Below, one piece after another: positions 1-5,617 of a DNA stretch of 5,617 nt. This stretch comes from an uncultured Bacteroides sp. (GTDB lineage: Bacteria; Bacteroidota; Bacteroidia; Bacteroidales; Bacteroidaceae). The position numbers and the translations under genes were made by a program. The stretch covers positions 1 to 5,617 of the forward strand of contig USSR01000472.1 in assembly GCA_900557355.1 (NCBI GenBank), given 5' to 3'. Numbering within the stretch: the first letter of the stretch is position 1; every line of letters begins with the position of its first letter. The notes beneath the pieces are model-generated. The model searched no databases. It was not told where the DNA came from and saw nothing but the letters and a program-made list of their open reading frames with translations.

Positions 1-9
1 CTTTTAATC

Positions 10-49
10 TATTTGTAGTCAATTAAATACCTTCAGACTACATCAAATA
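10..49. repeat. Imperfect inverted repeat (possible hairpin)
   Basis: TATTTG-TAGTC at 10-20 pairs with GACTA-cat-CAAATA at 36-49. This gives an 11-bp stem with a 3-nt bulge and a 15-nt loop. No T-run follows, so it is not a convincing intrinsic terminator. It could be the end of an upstream transcript, an operator, or chance in AT-rich DNA. Confidence 0.35.
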
Positions 50-117
50 TAGCAAAAATAATCAAATAGAGCTATTTTTAGACAAATGACTACTATTCCA
101 TTTCCCAAATTTCCCCT

Positions 118-125
118 TACATTTG
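118..125 (+). promoter_or_regulatory. Candidate Bacteroidetes -7 box
   Basis: TACATTTG matches the Bacteroides sigma-ABfr -7 consensus TAnnTTTG. No TTTG-like -33 element sits 19-21 bp upstream. It lies 88 bp before the ATG of the GH43 remnant and may be that gene's old promoter. The remainder of 1-213 is AT-rich, and I see no gene in it. Confidence 0.3.
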
Positions 126-159
126 CTTTCAGATTAAATAATACATAATGACAATATAA

Positions 160-652
<493 letters not shown>

Positions 653-719
653 CTTCTTTGAATATCAAAGTAATGAATAATTACGCATGACCTTTAAATA
701 TAGGGAAAATAACAAAAAA

Positions 720-784
720 ACAGGATAGACATGCAAGGATAAACAGTTACTTGTTATACTTTTGCAATCAAAGAACTATCCTGT
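720..784. repeat. 9-bp perfect inverted repeat around a promoter
   Basis: ACAGGATAG at 720-728 and CTATCCTGT at 776-784 are exact reverse complements separated by 47 bp. They bracket the candidate -7 box at 757-764, and the right arm abuts the ATG at 785. The arrangement would suit an operator, a leader structure or a short invertible segment. Nothing in the window distinguishes these. Confidence 0.5.
757..764 (+). promoter_or_regulatory. Candidate -7 box for the LuxR-type gene
   Basis: TACTTTTG fits TAnnTTTG and lies 20 bp before the ATG at 785, implying a very short leader of roughly a dozen nucleotides. There is no clear TTTG at the expected -33 position (about 732-737), so the promoter may be weak or activator-dependent. 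Confidence 0.45.
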
Positions 785-1552
785 ATGAAACCAACCGACA
801 TTACAAGAGAGGAAATGTGGGTCAGACAGAATTTATCTGCTGCCGATATTGACTATAGCATCTGGGAGCGTGATAAATTAATGCTCCACCAAATGTCCCG
901 CCTTAACCAAAGCTGTACCTTTGTGGTGGATGTATATAAGTTCAGATATGCCTTTGCCTCCTCTAACTTTGTAGACTTACTGGGTTATGACAGCCATAAG
1001 ATAGCTACATTGGAGAGACAGGGAGATTATTTGGAATCTCGCATCCACCCCGATGACCAACAACAATTGCAAGCCTTGCAGATTCGGTTAAGTCAATTCA
1101 TTTATAGTCTGCCTCCGGAGCAGAGGAATGATTATTCCAATATCTACAGTTACCGGGTACGAAATACCAGGCAGCAGTATGTACGGGTTATCAGCAGGCT
1201 ACAAGTTTTAGAAAAAGACAGTACCGGGAAAGCATGGCTCATACTCGGGAGCATGGATATCGCACCGAATCAAAAAGATTCGGATCAGGTAGATTGTACT
1301 GTATTAAATCTAAAGAATGGACAGACTTTCTCCCCTACCTTACTTACGAATCCACGAATCCATTTGACACAGCGTGAACTGGAGATTTTACAGCTTATCC
1401 AAAAAGGGCTGTTGAGTAAAGAAATAGCTTATAATCTCCGCATAAGTATTCATACGGTTCATATTCACCGACAAAACCTTCTGCATAAATTAGGAGTACA
1501 AAATTCGATAGAGGCTATCAATGCAGGATTGGAATTGGGGGTACTAAGCTAA
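785..1552 (+). CDS. LuxR-type transcriptional regulator with PAS-like sensor
   Basis: This is a predicted cytoplasmic DNA-binding regulator of 255 residues. Residues about 45-160 resemble a PAS fold: FVVDVYKFRYAFASSNFVDLLGY, then the PAS-type RIHPDD motif at 87-91, and strands ending in LILGSMDIA near 152-160. Residues about 193-253 are a LuxR/GerE helix-turn-helix: LTQRELEILQLIQKGLLSKE followed by a recognition helix in HTVHIHRQNLLHKLGV. There is no receiver domain, transmembrane segment or signal peptide, so it is probably a one-component sensor-regulator; the PAS ligand cannot be inferred. ATG 785 was chosen because it gives the full N-terminus and sits just after the candidate promoter; Met11 is an alternative start. 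The gene is monocistronic and convergent with the next gene (19-bp gap). Its target is unknown. The neighbouring GH43 remnant hints at a former glycan locus, but this is weak. Confidence 0.87.
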   Translation: MKPTDITREEMWVRQNLSAADIDYSIWERDKLMLHQMSRLNQSCTFVVDVYKFRYAFASSNFVDLLGYDSHKIATLERQGDYLESRIHPDDQQQLQALQIRLSQFIYSLPPEQRNDYSNIYSYRVRNTRQQYVRVISRLQVLEKDSTGKAWLILGSMDIAPNQKDSDQVDCTVLNLKNGQTFSPTLLTNPRIHLTQRELEILQLIQKGLLSKEIAYNLRISIHTVHIHRQNLLHKLGVQNSIEAINAGLELGVLS

Positions 1553-1571
1553 CCCGGAAGAAATACCTTAT

Positions 1572-2156
1572 TTACGGCATCCAGGTCATAACGCCTGTAA
1601 CCGGATGTTGGATTCTCCATTCCATGAATTCCTCATAACTGCGTATGCCATCCCGAATAACAGCTACGTAGTATTCCACTCCCATAATCTTTTCCGACTC
1701 AGAAGTCTCATATTTCAGTTTTAAAATAGCATACTTTGTTTCCTCAGTCAGAACAGCAGAAAGCCGTTCAGCAAACTTTTCAAAATAGCCGTCATACCGG
1801 GAACCTTCCAGAATATGGATCATATCAATCTGCCAAAGCTCATTATCTGCATCCCGATACCAGGCATGCCACTCCACACATTCCGCCTCAGTATCCAACA
1901 GATTCTTATGTTCCATCTTCATAAAAGATTTATTCTCTGTCAATTTTACCATCGCCTGAAAACTGTCAGACAAACTAAACTGTGGGGTATAAATATGAAA
2001 ATCAATATCCAGGTGTTTCATCAATAACCCCGTATTCAAAGAACCTACGAGATTCACTCTGGCACCCACACTTTCCCAAGTCGGAATGATTTTTGTGTCT
2101 TCTATTATTTTCCAGGCTTTCTGCTGATTTCGCCTGGCAAGATCAAGGATATCCAT
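1572..2156 (-). CDS. Predicted nucleotidyltransferase-superfamily protein
   Basis: This encodes a 194-residue soluble protein with no signal peptide or membrane segment. Residues 37-56 carry a Pol-beta/nucleotidyltransferase-type signature: VGSLNTGLLMKHLDIDFHIY, with the GS of the first motif at 38-39 and paired acidic residues D50 and D52. A third acidic candidate, D111, lies in a hydrophobic strand (ELWQIDMIHI). These three would form the metal-binding triad of an enzyme moving a nucleotide onto an unknown acceptor. The C-terminal third (about 135-183) is mostly helical and ends without an added domain. I do not recognise a specific family member; an antibiotic adenylyltransferase, a MNT-type toxin or a housekeeping nucleotidyltransferase are all conceivable. 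No HEPN-type partner ORF is adjacent, which argues against a MNT/HEPN pair. The gene is divergent from the helicase, with 137 bp between starts. The superfamily call is moderate; the function is unknown. Confidence 0.8.
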   Translation of the reverse strand: MDILDLARRNQQKAWKIIEDTKIIPTWESVGARVNLVGSLNTGLLMKHLDIDFHIYTPQFSLSDSFQAMVKLTENKSFMKMEHKNLLDTEAECVEWHAWYRDADNELWQIDMIHILEGSRYDGYFEKFAERLSAVLTEETKYAILKLKYETSESEKIMGVEYYVAVIRDGIRSYEEFMEWRIQHPVTGVMTWMP

Positions 2157-2179
2157 ATTCTTTCTTTTGAAATGACTTG

Positions 2180-2187
2180 CAAATGTA
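2180..2187 (-). promoter_or_regulatory. Candidate -7 box for the nucleotidyltransferase-like gene
   Basis: Read on the minus strand this is TACATTTG, a full match to TAnnTTTG, 23 bp upstream of the ATG at 2156. No TTTG -33 element is present. The stacked palindromes at 2204-2225 occupy that position instead, so a bound protein could activate or repress from there. Confidence 0.45.
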
Positions 2188-2203
2188 GAAAAAAGGATGG
2201 ATA

Positions 2204-2225
2204 TATAGCTATAAATAGCTATTTA
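2204..2225. repeat. Two stacked AT-rich palindromes in the divergent promoter
   Basis: TATAGCTATA (2204-2213) and TAAATAGCTATTTA (2212-2225) are perfect palindromes of 10 and 14 bp. Their centres are exactly 10 bp apart, about one helical turn, and both share the core TAGCTA. They lie upstream of the minus-strand -7 box and overlap the -33 region of the helicase promoter, the right geometry for a dimeric regulator acting on both genes. AT-rich chance is the alternative. Confidence 0.5.
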
Positions 2226-2252
2226 ATAATCTGACAAATTGAACTAACTTTG
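2222..2252 (+). promoter_or_regulatory. Promoter for the HelD-like helicase gene
   Basis: A near-consensus -33 element, TTTA at 2222-2225, is followed after 19 bp by TAACTTTG at 2245-2252, a full match to the Bacteroides -7 box TAnnTTTG. The spacing is within the usual range. Transcription would start near 2259-2260, leaving a leader of about 34 nt before the ATG at 2294. Confidence 0.6.
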
Positions 2253-2293
2253 CCACCCTTTCCAAACTTTTCAGCTAAAAAATTAGAAGAACT

Positions 2294-4366
2294 ATGACAC
2301 TTTATCAAACAGAGCAACAAGAAAGAGTACACTTGCAACAAGTCATCAGTATCATAAATGATACGATTCATAACACTGATACTTCGGTCAAAGAACATGT
2401 AGAAACCTTACAGGAATATAAAGATTATATCTGGTCGAACAAAGATATTGATCCTCATGAAATCCGTTCTATGCGCGAGAGTATCCTCAATCATTTTGCA
2501 CTGGGTGAAAGTGTGATTGATAAACGCAGGCGACTGGGCAGGATACTGGATATTCCTTATTTCGGGAGGATAGATTTTAAAGAAAAGAAAAACGGTGCCA
2601 ATATTCTACCTATTTATATAGGTATACACACATTTTACGATTCTCAAAGCAAGATGAATCTGATATATGACTGGCGCGCTCCTATTTCCAGTATGTTCTA
2701 CGATTATGAACTGGGAGAAGCAACTTACACCTCTCCCGTCGGTGAAATCAGTGGAGATGTTTCGCTCAAACGTCAGTATCGCATCCGCAAAGGTAAAATG
2801 GAGTACATGATAGAAAGTTCGCTGACGGTTCACGATGAAATTCTTCAAAAAGAACTCAGCAATAATGCAGACGATAAAATGAGGAATATCGTTACTACCA
2901 TCCAGCGGGAACAGAACCGGATTATTCGCAATGAGGAAGCCCACATACTTATTATCCAAGGAGTTGCTGGATCGGGCAAAACGTCCATCGCCTTACATCG
3001 CATCGCTTACCTGCTCTATACACTGAAAGAGGATATATCTTCAAAAGACATACTGATAATCTCACCTAATAAAGTTTTTGGCGATTACATCTCGAATGTC
3101 CTTCCCGAATTAGGGGAAGAAAGTGTGCCTGAAACCAGTATGGAACAGATTCTTTCGGAAGTTCTTGAAAATAAATACAAATACCAGAGCTTTTTTGAAC
3201 AGGTAACGGAATTACTTGGAAAAACGACTCAGAGTTTCATAGAACGGATAAAATATAAATCCTCCTTTGATTTCATTTCACAGCTTGATAAGTTTATTCT
3301 CTATATGGAGAATAACTATTTCAAAGCTACAGATGTAAAACTCACCAGGCACATCACTATCCCTTCTGAATATATTAAAGAGCAATTCAGACGCTTCAAT
3401 CGCTATCCCATGCGTCAACGATTCGAGGCGATGACAGACTACCTCCTGGAAATGATGAAGGTACAATACTACTTTACGGTTACCACCGCCGACAGGAATC
3501 TGTTGAAGAAAGAAATAAAAAAAATGTTTGCAGGTAACAATGATCTTCAAGTTTATAAAGAGTTCTTTGAATGGATTGGTAATCCCGAACTATTCAAATT
3601 ACAGAAAAACAGAATACTGGAATACACTGACCTGGCCCCTTTAGCATATTTACATCTGGCTTTAGATGGAAATATTACCCAATGCCGTGTCAAGCATCTT
3701 TTGATAGACGAGATGCAGGATTACTCTCCGATTCAATACAAAGTTATCCAGAAACTTTATCCCTGTCGGAAAACAATTCTTGGAGATGCCTCCCAGTCTG
3801 TCAATCCTTATGGTTCGTCAACTGCCGGAATGATCAGAAAAGCATTCACTATGGGCGAAGTAATGAAGCTTTGCAAAAGTTACCGTTCTACATTTGAGAT
3901 TACGGATTTTGCACAGAAAATTCAAACGAATAATGAATTAGAACCAATCATGCGACATGGTGAATTCCCTTCAGTCCTACAATTTGAGAATACAGAAAAG
4001 GAAAGTTCCGGTATTATCGACCTGATTTCATCCTTCAAGAAATCCGGTTATAAGTCACTCGGAATAGTATGTAAAACTGAAGCACAAGCAAAAGAGCTGG
4101 CAGAAAGTCTACAGACATATACTGCCGAAGTTTATTTTCTATCCAATCAAAGTTCCGCTTTTGTGAAGGGTATCATCGTTACCTCATCTCACATGGCAAA
4201 AGGATTAGAATTTGATGAAGCTATCATTCCTCATGTCAATGATAAAAATTATAACTCAACTATTGATAAAAGTATGCTCTATGTAGCCGTAACAAGGGCA
4301 ATGCATAAATTGACACTGACTTACAATGGGAAACTAAGTGAATTCGTTCCTGCTTTTAAACTTTAA
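2294..4366 (+). CDS. helD: HelD-like SF1 helicase (RNA polymerase recycling type)
   Basis: This is a 690-residue ATP-dependent superfamily 1 motor of the HelD group. In Firmicutes and Actinobacteria such proteins bind RNA polymerase and release it from nucleic acid. The N-terminal 70 or so residues are charged and helical, consistent with the HelD coiled-coil arm that enters the polymerase secondary channel. The family signature DWRAPISS starts at D126. Helicase motifs follow in order: a Q-motif-like TIQREQNRII near 202-211; Walker A GVAGSGKTS at 223-231 (K229); Walker B LLIDEMQD (D472, E473); motif III GDASQS at 497-502; motif IV KSYRST with R531; motif V HMAKGLEF near 633-640; and motif VI VAVTRAMHKL with R668. 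All key residues are present, so it should be active. It is somewhat shorter than B. subtilis HelD (about 770 residues). ATG 2294 follows a good promoter. An IS begins just after the stop. A generic UvrD/Rep helicase is the alternative; DWRAP argues against it. Confidence 0.88.
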   Translation: MTLYQTEQQERVHLQQVISIINDTIHNTDTSVKEHVETLQEYKDYIWSNKDIDPHEIRSMRESILNHFALGESVIDKRRRLGRILDIPYFGRIDFKEKKNGANILPIYIGIHTFYDSQSKMNLIYDWRAPISSMFYDYELGEATYTSPVGEISGDVSLKRQYRIRKGKMEYMIESSLTVHDEILQKELSNNADDKMRNIVTTIQREQNRIIRNEEAHILIIQGVAGSGKTSIALHRIAYLLYTLKEDISSKDILIISPNKVFGDYISNVLPELGEESVPETSMEQILSEVLENKYKYQSFFEQVTELLGKTTQSFIERIKYKSSFDFISQLDKFILYMENNYFKATDVKLTRHITIPSEYIKEQFRRFNRYPMRQRFEAMTDYLLEMMKVQYYFTVTTADRNLLKKEIKKMFAGNNDLQVYKEFFEWIGNPELFKLQKNRILEYTDLAPLAYLHLALDGNITQCRVKHLLIDEMQDYSPIQYKVIQKLYPCRKTILGDASQSVNPYGSSTAGMIRKAFTMGEVMKLCKSYRSTFEITDFAQKIQTNNELEPIMRHGEFPSVLQFENTEKESSGIIDLISSFKKSGYKSLGIVCKTEAQAKELAESLQTYTAEVYFLSNQSSAFVKGIIVTSSHMAKGLEFDEAIIPHVNDKNYNSTIDKSMLYVAVTRAMHKLTLTYNGKLSEFVPAFKL

Positions 4367-4374
4367 AAAAAAAA
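4365..4374 (+). repeat. A10 homopolymer at the helicase stop
   Basis: Ten consecutive A residues begin with the second base of the helicase TAA stop and run up to the presumed left end of the IS. No stem precedes it that would make an intrinsic terminator on the plus strand, so helicase transcripts may read into the element. The run is prone to length change but lies outside coding sequence. Confidence 0.6.
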
Positions 4375-4397
4375 TGGTGACTATATACAATTTTACG

Positions 4398-4437
4398 GTA
4401 AATATTTGTTTTTGTCCAAATAAATAGCTATATTTAC
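4398..4437. repeat. 8-bp inverted repeat around the transposase promoter
   Basis: GTAAATAT at 4398-4405 is the exact reverse complement of ATATTTAC at 4430-4437. The two arms bracket the candidate transposase promoter. This could be an operator for self-repression or a subterminal transposase-binding site. The AT-rich arms leave chance possible. Confidence 0.4.
4405..4436 (+). promoter_or_regulatory. Candidate transposase promoter
   Basis: TTTG at 4405-4408 is separated by 20 bp from TATATTTA at 4429-4436, one mismatch from the -7 consensus TAnnTTTG. It lies 24 bp before the original transposase ATG at 4461. It contains the sequence AAATAGCTAT, also found in the palindrome upstream of the helicase. 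Confidence 0.45.
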
Positions 4438-4460
4438 AGCAAACAAAAACGTTAAATACT

Positions 4461-4538
4461 ATGATTGCCAATTTTTCCTCATTAGCCGATTTTAATGCTG
4501 CATTTCCAACTGAGAAAGCGTGCATTAAGCTTAATTAA
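4461..4538 (+). pseudogene. Detached native N-terminus of the IS1595 transposase
   Basis: From ATG 4461 this frame reads 25 codons, MIANFSSLADFNAAFPTEKA followed by CIKLN, then stops at TAA 4536-4538. The FPTEKACI stretch matches the usual opening of IS1595-family transposases, in which a sequence like ACxxYLExLRW follows. Here the continuation (HLEKLRW) lies in the next frame from 4540. Removing the ten bases 4530-4539 (CTTAATTAAG) joins the two as ACIKHLEKLRW. A net 10-bp insertion has therefore split the gene near its start. The insertion includes a second copy of ATTAAG (4524-4529 and 4534-4539). Confidence 0.75.
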
Positions 4539-5382
4539 GCACTTAGAGAAACTTAGGTGGTCTAATAAGGTTGTATCTCCTTTTGATGAAACATCTAAGG
4601 TTTACAAGTGCAAAGATAATAAATACTTTTGTAATAACACAAAAAAGTATTTCAATGTTAAGACGAAAACGTTATTTGATAATACTAAAGTTCCACTTCG
4701 GAAGTGGTTTATCGCTATATGGCTATCCACGGCTCATAAGAAAGGCATCTCTTCTTGTCAGTTAGCCAGAGATATACATGTCACCCAAAAGACTGCATGG
4801 TTTATGTTGCAAAGAATAAGGGTGTGCTTTGAAGAAGACCCTCCACCACTTGAAGGGACAGTAGAAATTGATGAAACATTTGTCGGAGGAAAGAATAAAA
4901 ATAGGCATAAAGACAAGAAGGTTAAGAAATGCCAAGGACGAAGCTACAAGGATAAGGTTCCAGTATTTGGGATGTTAGAAAGAAACGGAAGACTAATTGC
5001 TAAAGTCGTGAAAAACACCAAAGCTTCTACTCTGTTATCTTATATAAAGGGTTATGTAAAAGAGGGTACCGTAATTTACTCGGATGAATGGAATTATGGA
5101 GACATTGATAAGTATTATATTCATGCAAGCGTAAATCATGCAGGGAAACTCTACGGATATGGAGATGTTCATACCAATACTATAGAAGGTTTTTGGAGTA
5201 TATTCAAGAGAGGGATAATAGGTATTTATAACAAGGTATCAAAGAAGCACCTTCAAAAGTACGTGGACGAGTTTGTCTTTAGATATAACACAAGAAAAAT
5301 TTGTGAAACCCAAAGATTTAATCTATTTTTGTATAGAATGGAACGAAGACTAAAATATGAGGACTTGATATATGGCCGGTAA
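4495..5382 (+). CDS. IS1595-family (ISXO2-like) transposase, 5' frameshifted
   Basis: This is a DDE-type transposase for cut and rejoining of the element's ends. The open frame is 295 residues from ATG 4495, but its first 15 or so residues come from the wrong frame; native sequence resumes at HLEKLRW (about residue 16). A degenerate zinc-ribbon region follows at 24-60: KVYKCK and YFCN are visible, but the usual first CxxC reads SPFD. A helix-turn-helix lies at about 84-110 (KGISSCQLARDIHVTQKTAW). The catalytic core has VEIDETFVGGK with D126, YSDEW with D197, and DVHTNTIEGFWSIFKRGIIG with N228, E231 and K238 as the third acidic/amide and basic positions. It ends with the family's YVDEFVFRYNTR. 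The length is normal for the family. All core residues are intact, so a protein made from 4495 might fold, but its N-terminal DNA-binding segment is altered. The last 11 bases overlap the next ORF. Confidence 0.85.
   Translation: MLHFQLRKRALSLIKHLEKLRWSNKVVSPFDETSKVYKCKDNKYFCNNTKKYFNVKTKTLFDNTKVPLRKWFIAIWLSTAHKKGISSCQLARDIHVTQKTAWFMLQRIRVCFEEDPPPLEGTVEIDETFVGGKNKNRHKDKKVKKCQGRSYKDKVPVFGMLERNGRLIAKVVKNTKASTLLSYIKGYVKEGTVIYSDEWNYGDIDKYYIHASVNHAGKLYGYGDVHTNTIEGFWSIFKRGIIGIYNKVSKKHLQKYVDEFVFRYNTRKICETQRFNLFLYRMERRLKYEDLIYGR
4530..4539. other. 10-bp palindromic insertion breaking the transposase frame
   Basis: CTTAATTAAG is itself a perfect palindrome, and the surrounding sequence reads ATTAAG-CTTA-ATTAAG. 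Deleting ten bases anywhere consistent with the ATTAAG repeat restores a continuous transposase frame from ATG 4461. This is inferred from the reading frame and family motif; there is no comparison sequence in the window. Confidence 0.65.
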
Positions 5383-5518
5383 AAAAGAAACTCAAAAACC
5401 CGATATGCGGGTGGTTACTATGGAGGAGTATAATAAACTCCTGCTGAAAGCAATAAGACATGACCCCAAGAAATATGAAATGAAAGATGGGGTACCTGTA
5501 AAAAAGAGCCGTAAATGA
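5372..5518 (+). CDS. Small basic ORF coupled to the transposase
   Basis: This is a 48-residue ORF of unknown function, starting MAGKKETQKPDMRVVTMEEY and ending VPVKKSRK. It is lysine/arginine-rich, soluble, and lacks cysteines, signal peptide or membrane segment. The central MEEYNKLLLKAIRHDPKKYE is probably helical. Its ATG (5372-5374) overlaps the transposase 3' end by 11 bp in another frame, the usual arrangement for translational coupling. Its TGA (5516-5518) lies in the loop of the intrinsic terminator. Enclosure between transposase and terminator suggests it belongs to the IS. It might be an accessory DNA- or transposase-binding protein, an inhibitor, or a passenger; none can be shown. 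I do not recognise a family. The coding call rests on start overlap, uninterrupted frame and context. Confidence 0.6.
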   Translation: MAGKKETQKPDMRVVTMEEYNKLLLKAIRHDPKKYEMKDGVPVKKSRK

Positions 5519-5531
5519 TACGGCTCTTTTT
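5501..5531 (+). terminator. Intrinsic terminator after the transposase unit
   Basis: A perfect 13-bp stem, AAAAAGAGCCGTA (5501-5513) with TACGGCTCTTTTT (5519-5531), closes a 5-nt AATGA loop. The T-run makes it a strong rho-independent terminator, and the A-run on the other arm would let it act in both directions. The loop contains the stop codon of the small ORF, and the left stem encodes that ORF's last residues (KKSRK). Confidence 0.9.
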
Positions 5532-5541
5532 GTTTGTTACC

Positions 5542-5617
5542 ATAGCTTTTTACACTTGATTTTAAACGTCTCGTATTTATACTGGACACTTAGTTCACAG
5601 TTTTCGCCCTGTAGGGA
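5542..5617. other. Non-coding right flank or outer IS end
   Basis: This region has no supported gene. It holds the second copy of TTTTAAAC (5560-5567) and the segment ending at 5589 that may be the true right end of the IS. CCCTGTAGGG near the window edge is a short interrupted palindrome of unknown meaning. Confidence 0.4.

Larger units (their letters stand above)
653..784. other. Intergenic region upstream of the LuxR-type gene
   Basis: This short AT-rich gap follows the GH43 remnant and contains no ORF with recognisable content. Any lost GH43 C-terminal coding would lie here, but I see no further family similarity after the stop at 650-652. The regulatory sites at its 3' end are listed separately. 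Confidence 0.5.
4376..5541 (+). mobile_element. IS1595-family insertion sequence (boundaries approximate)
   Basis: The element is defined by its ISXO2-like DDE transposase, small downstream ORF and terminator. The ends are not secure. GGTGAC at 4376 and, inverted, GGTAAC ending at 5541 agree in 5 of 6 bases. A second reading pairs the left GTGACTATATAC (from 4377) with an inverted GTGTCCAGTATA ending at 5589, allowing one gap. A third uses the exact 8-bp repeat TTTTAAAC at 4354-4361 and 5560-5567 as a target-site duplication; 8 bp is the usual length for this family. No option satisfies terminal repeats and target duplication together. The element lies in the same orientation as the helicase and only about 10 bp past its stop. 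Its transposase frame is damaged, so autonomous movement is doubtful. Confidence 0.72.

Noticed and set aside
1577..1611. Possible terminator between the convergent genes (nested CATCC/GGATG and CAGG/CCTG)
   Set aside because: It lies inside the nucleotidyltransferase-like coding sequence, the stem is weak, and there is no T-run on either strand.
1736..2027. Plus-strand ORFs of 62 and 70 codons opposite the nucleotidyltransferase-like gene
   Set aside because: They are antisense shadows with no recognisable motifs, while the minus-strand frame has a coherent fold signature.
2606..2959. Minus-strand 117-codon ORF inside the helicase gene
   Set aside because: It overlaps the conserved DWRAP-to-Walker A region in antisense and shows no family features or promoter.
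3278..3897. Shadow ORFs on both strands within the helicase
   Set aside because: They lie fully inside a strongly supported coding region, with low-complexity or unrecognisable translations.
4525..4540. Cloning-linker origin for the 10-bp insertion, since it creates AAGCTT and TTAATTAA
   Set aside because: Such sites arise easily in AT-rich palindromes, and there is no vector sequence nearby. A natural small insertion is simpler.
5392..5589. Minus-strand 65-codon ORF at the right end
   Set aside because: It reads through the terminator stem and antisense to the small ORF. It has no supporting promoter or motif.
4332..5595. AACTAAGTG (4332-4340) inverted at 5587-5595 as possible IS terminal repeats
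   Set aside because: The left copy lies inside helicase coding sequence well before its stop, and no matching flanks support it. It is probably chance.

Overview
The window looks like chromosomal DNA of a Bacteroidales gut bacterium (Bacteroides, Phocaeicola, Parabacteroides or a close relative). The evidence is moderate-to-low GC, a broken GH43 glycosidase typical of these glycan degraders, Bacteroidetes-type -7 boxes (TAnnTTTG) upstream of several starts, no strong Shine-Dalgarno sequences, and an IS1595-family element of a type common in the phylum. No species can be assigned from the sequence alone.

Layout. Positions 1-213 are AT-rich and non-coding, with one hairpin and one candidate -7 box. 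Positions 214-652 hold a dead GH43 beta-xylosidase/arabinofuranosidase-type gene: the start of the catalytic domain is followed directly, out of frame, by a piece of the C-terminal domain. A regulator with a PAS-like sensor and a LuxR-type helix-turn-helix (HTH) lies at 785-1552 (+). It converges on a predicted nucleotidyltransferase-fold protein at 1572-2156 (-). A 137-bp divergent promoter region separates the latter from a HelD-like superfamily 1 helicase at 2294-4366 (+), a type known to remodel stalled RNA polymerase.

The right end (about 4376 to 5541-5590) is an IS1595-family insertion sequence placed immediately after the helicase stop. Its transposase carries a net 10-bp insertion (CTTAATTAAG) near the 5' end that breaks the reading frame. 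The catalytic domain remains open from an internal ATG at 4495. A 48-codon basic ORF overlaps the transposase stop by 11 bp and ends inside the loop of a strong intrinsic terminator, so the two look like one translationally coupled unit.

How the genes relate. No multi-gene pathway or defence system is evident. The nucleotidyltransferase-like gene and the helicase share a divergent promoter region with two stacked AT-rich palindromes and may be co-regulated. The LuxR-type gene has a perfect 9-bp inverted repeat around its putative promoter. The decayed GH43 gene and the damaged IS suggest a locus under turnover. The items most worth following up are the coupled small ORF with its stop codon in the terminator loop, the 10-bp frame-breaking insertion, and the recurring AAATAG/CTATTT palindromes in three intergenic regions.
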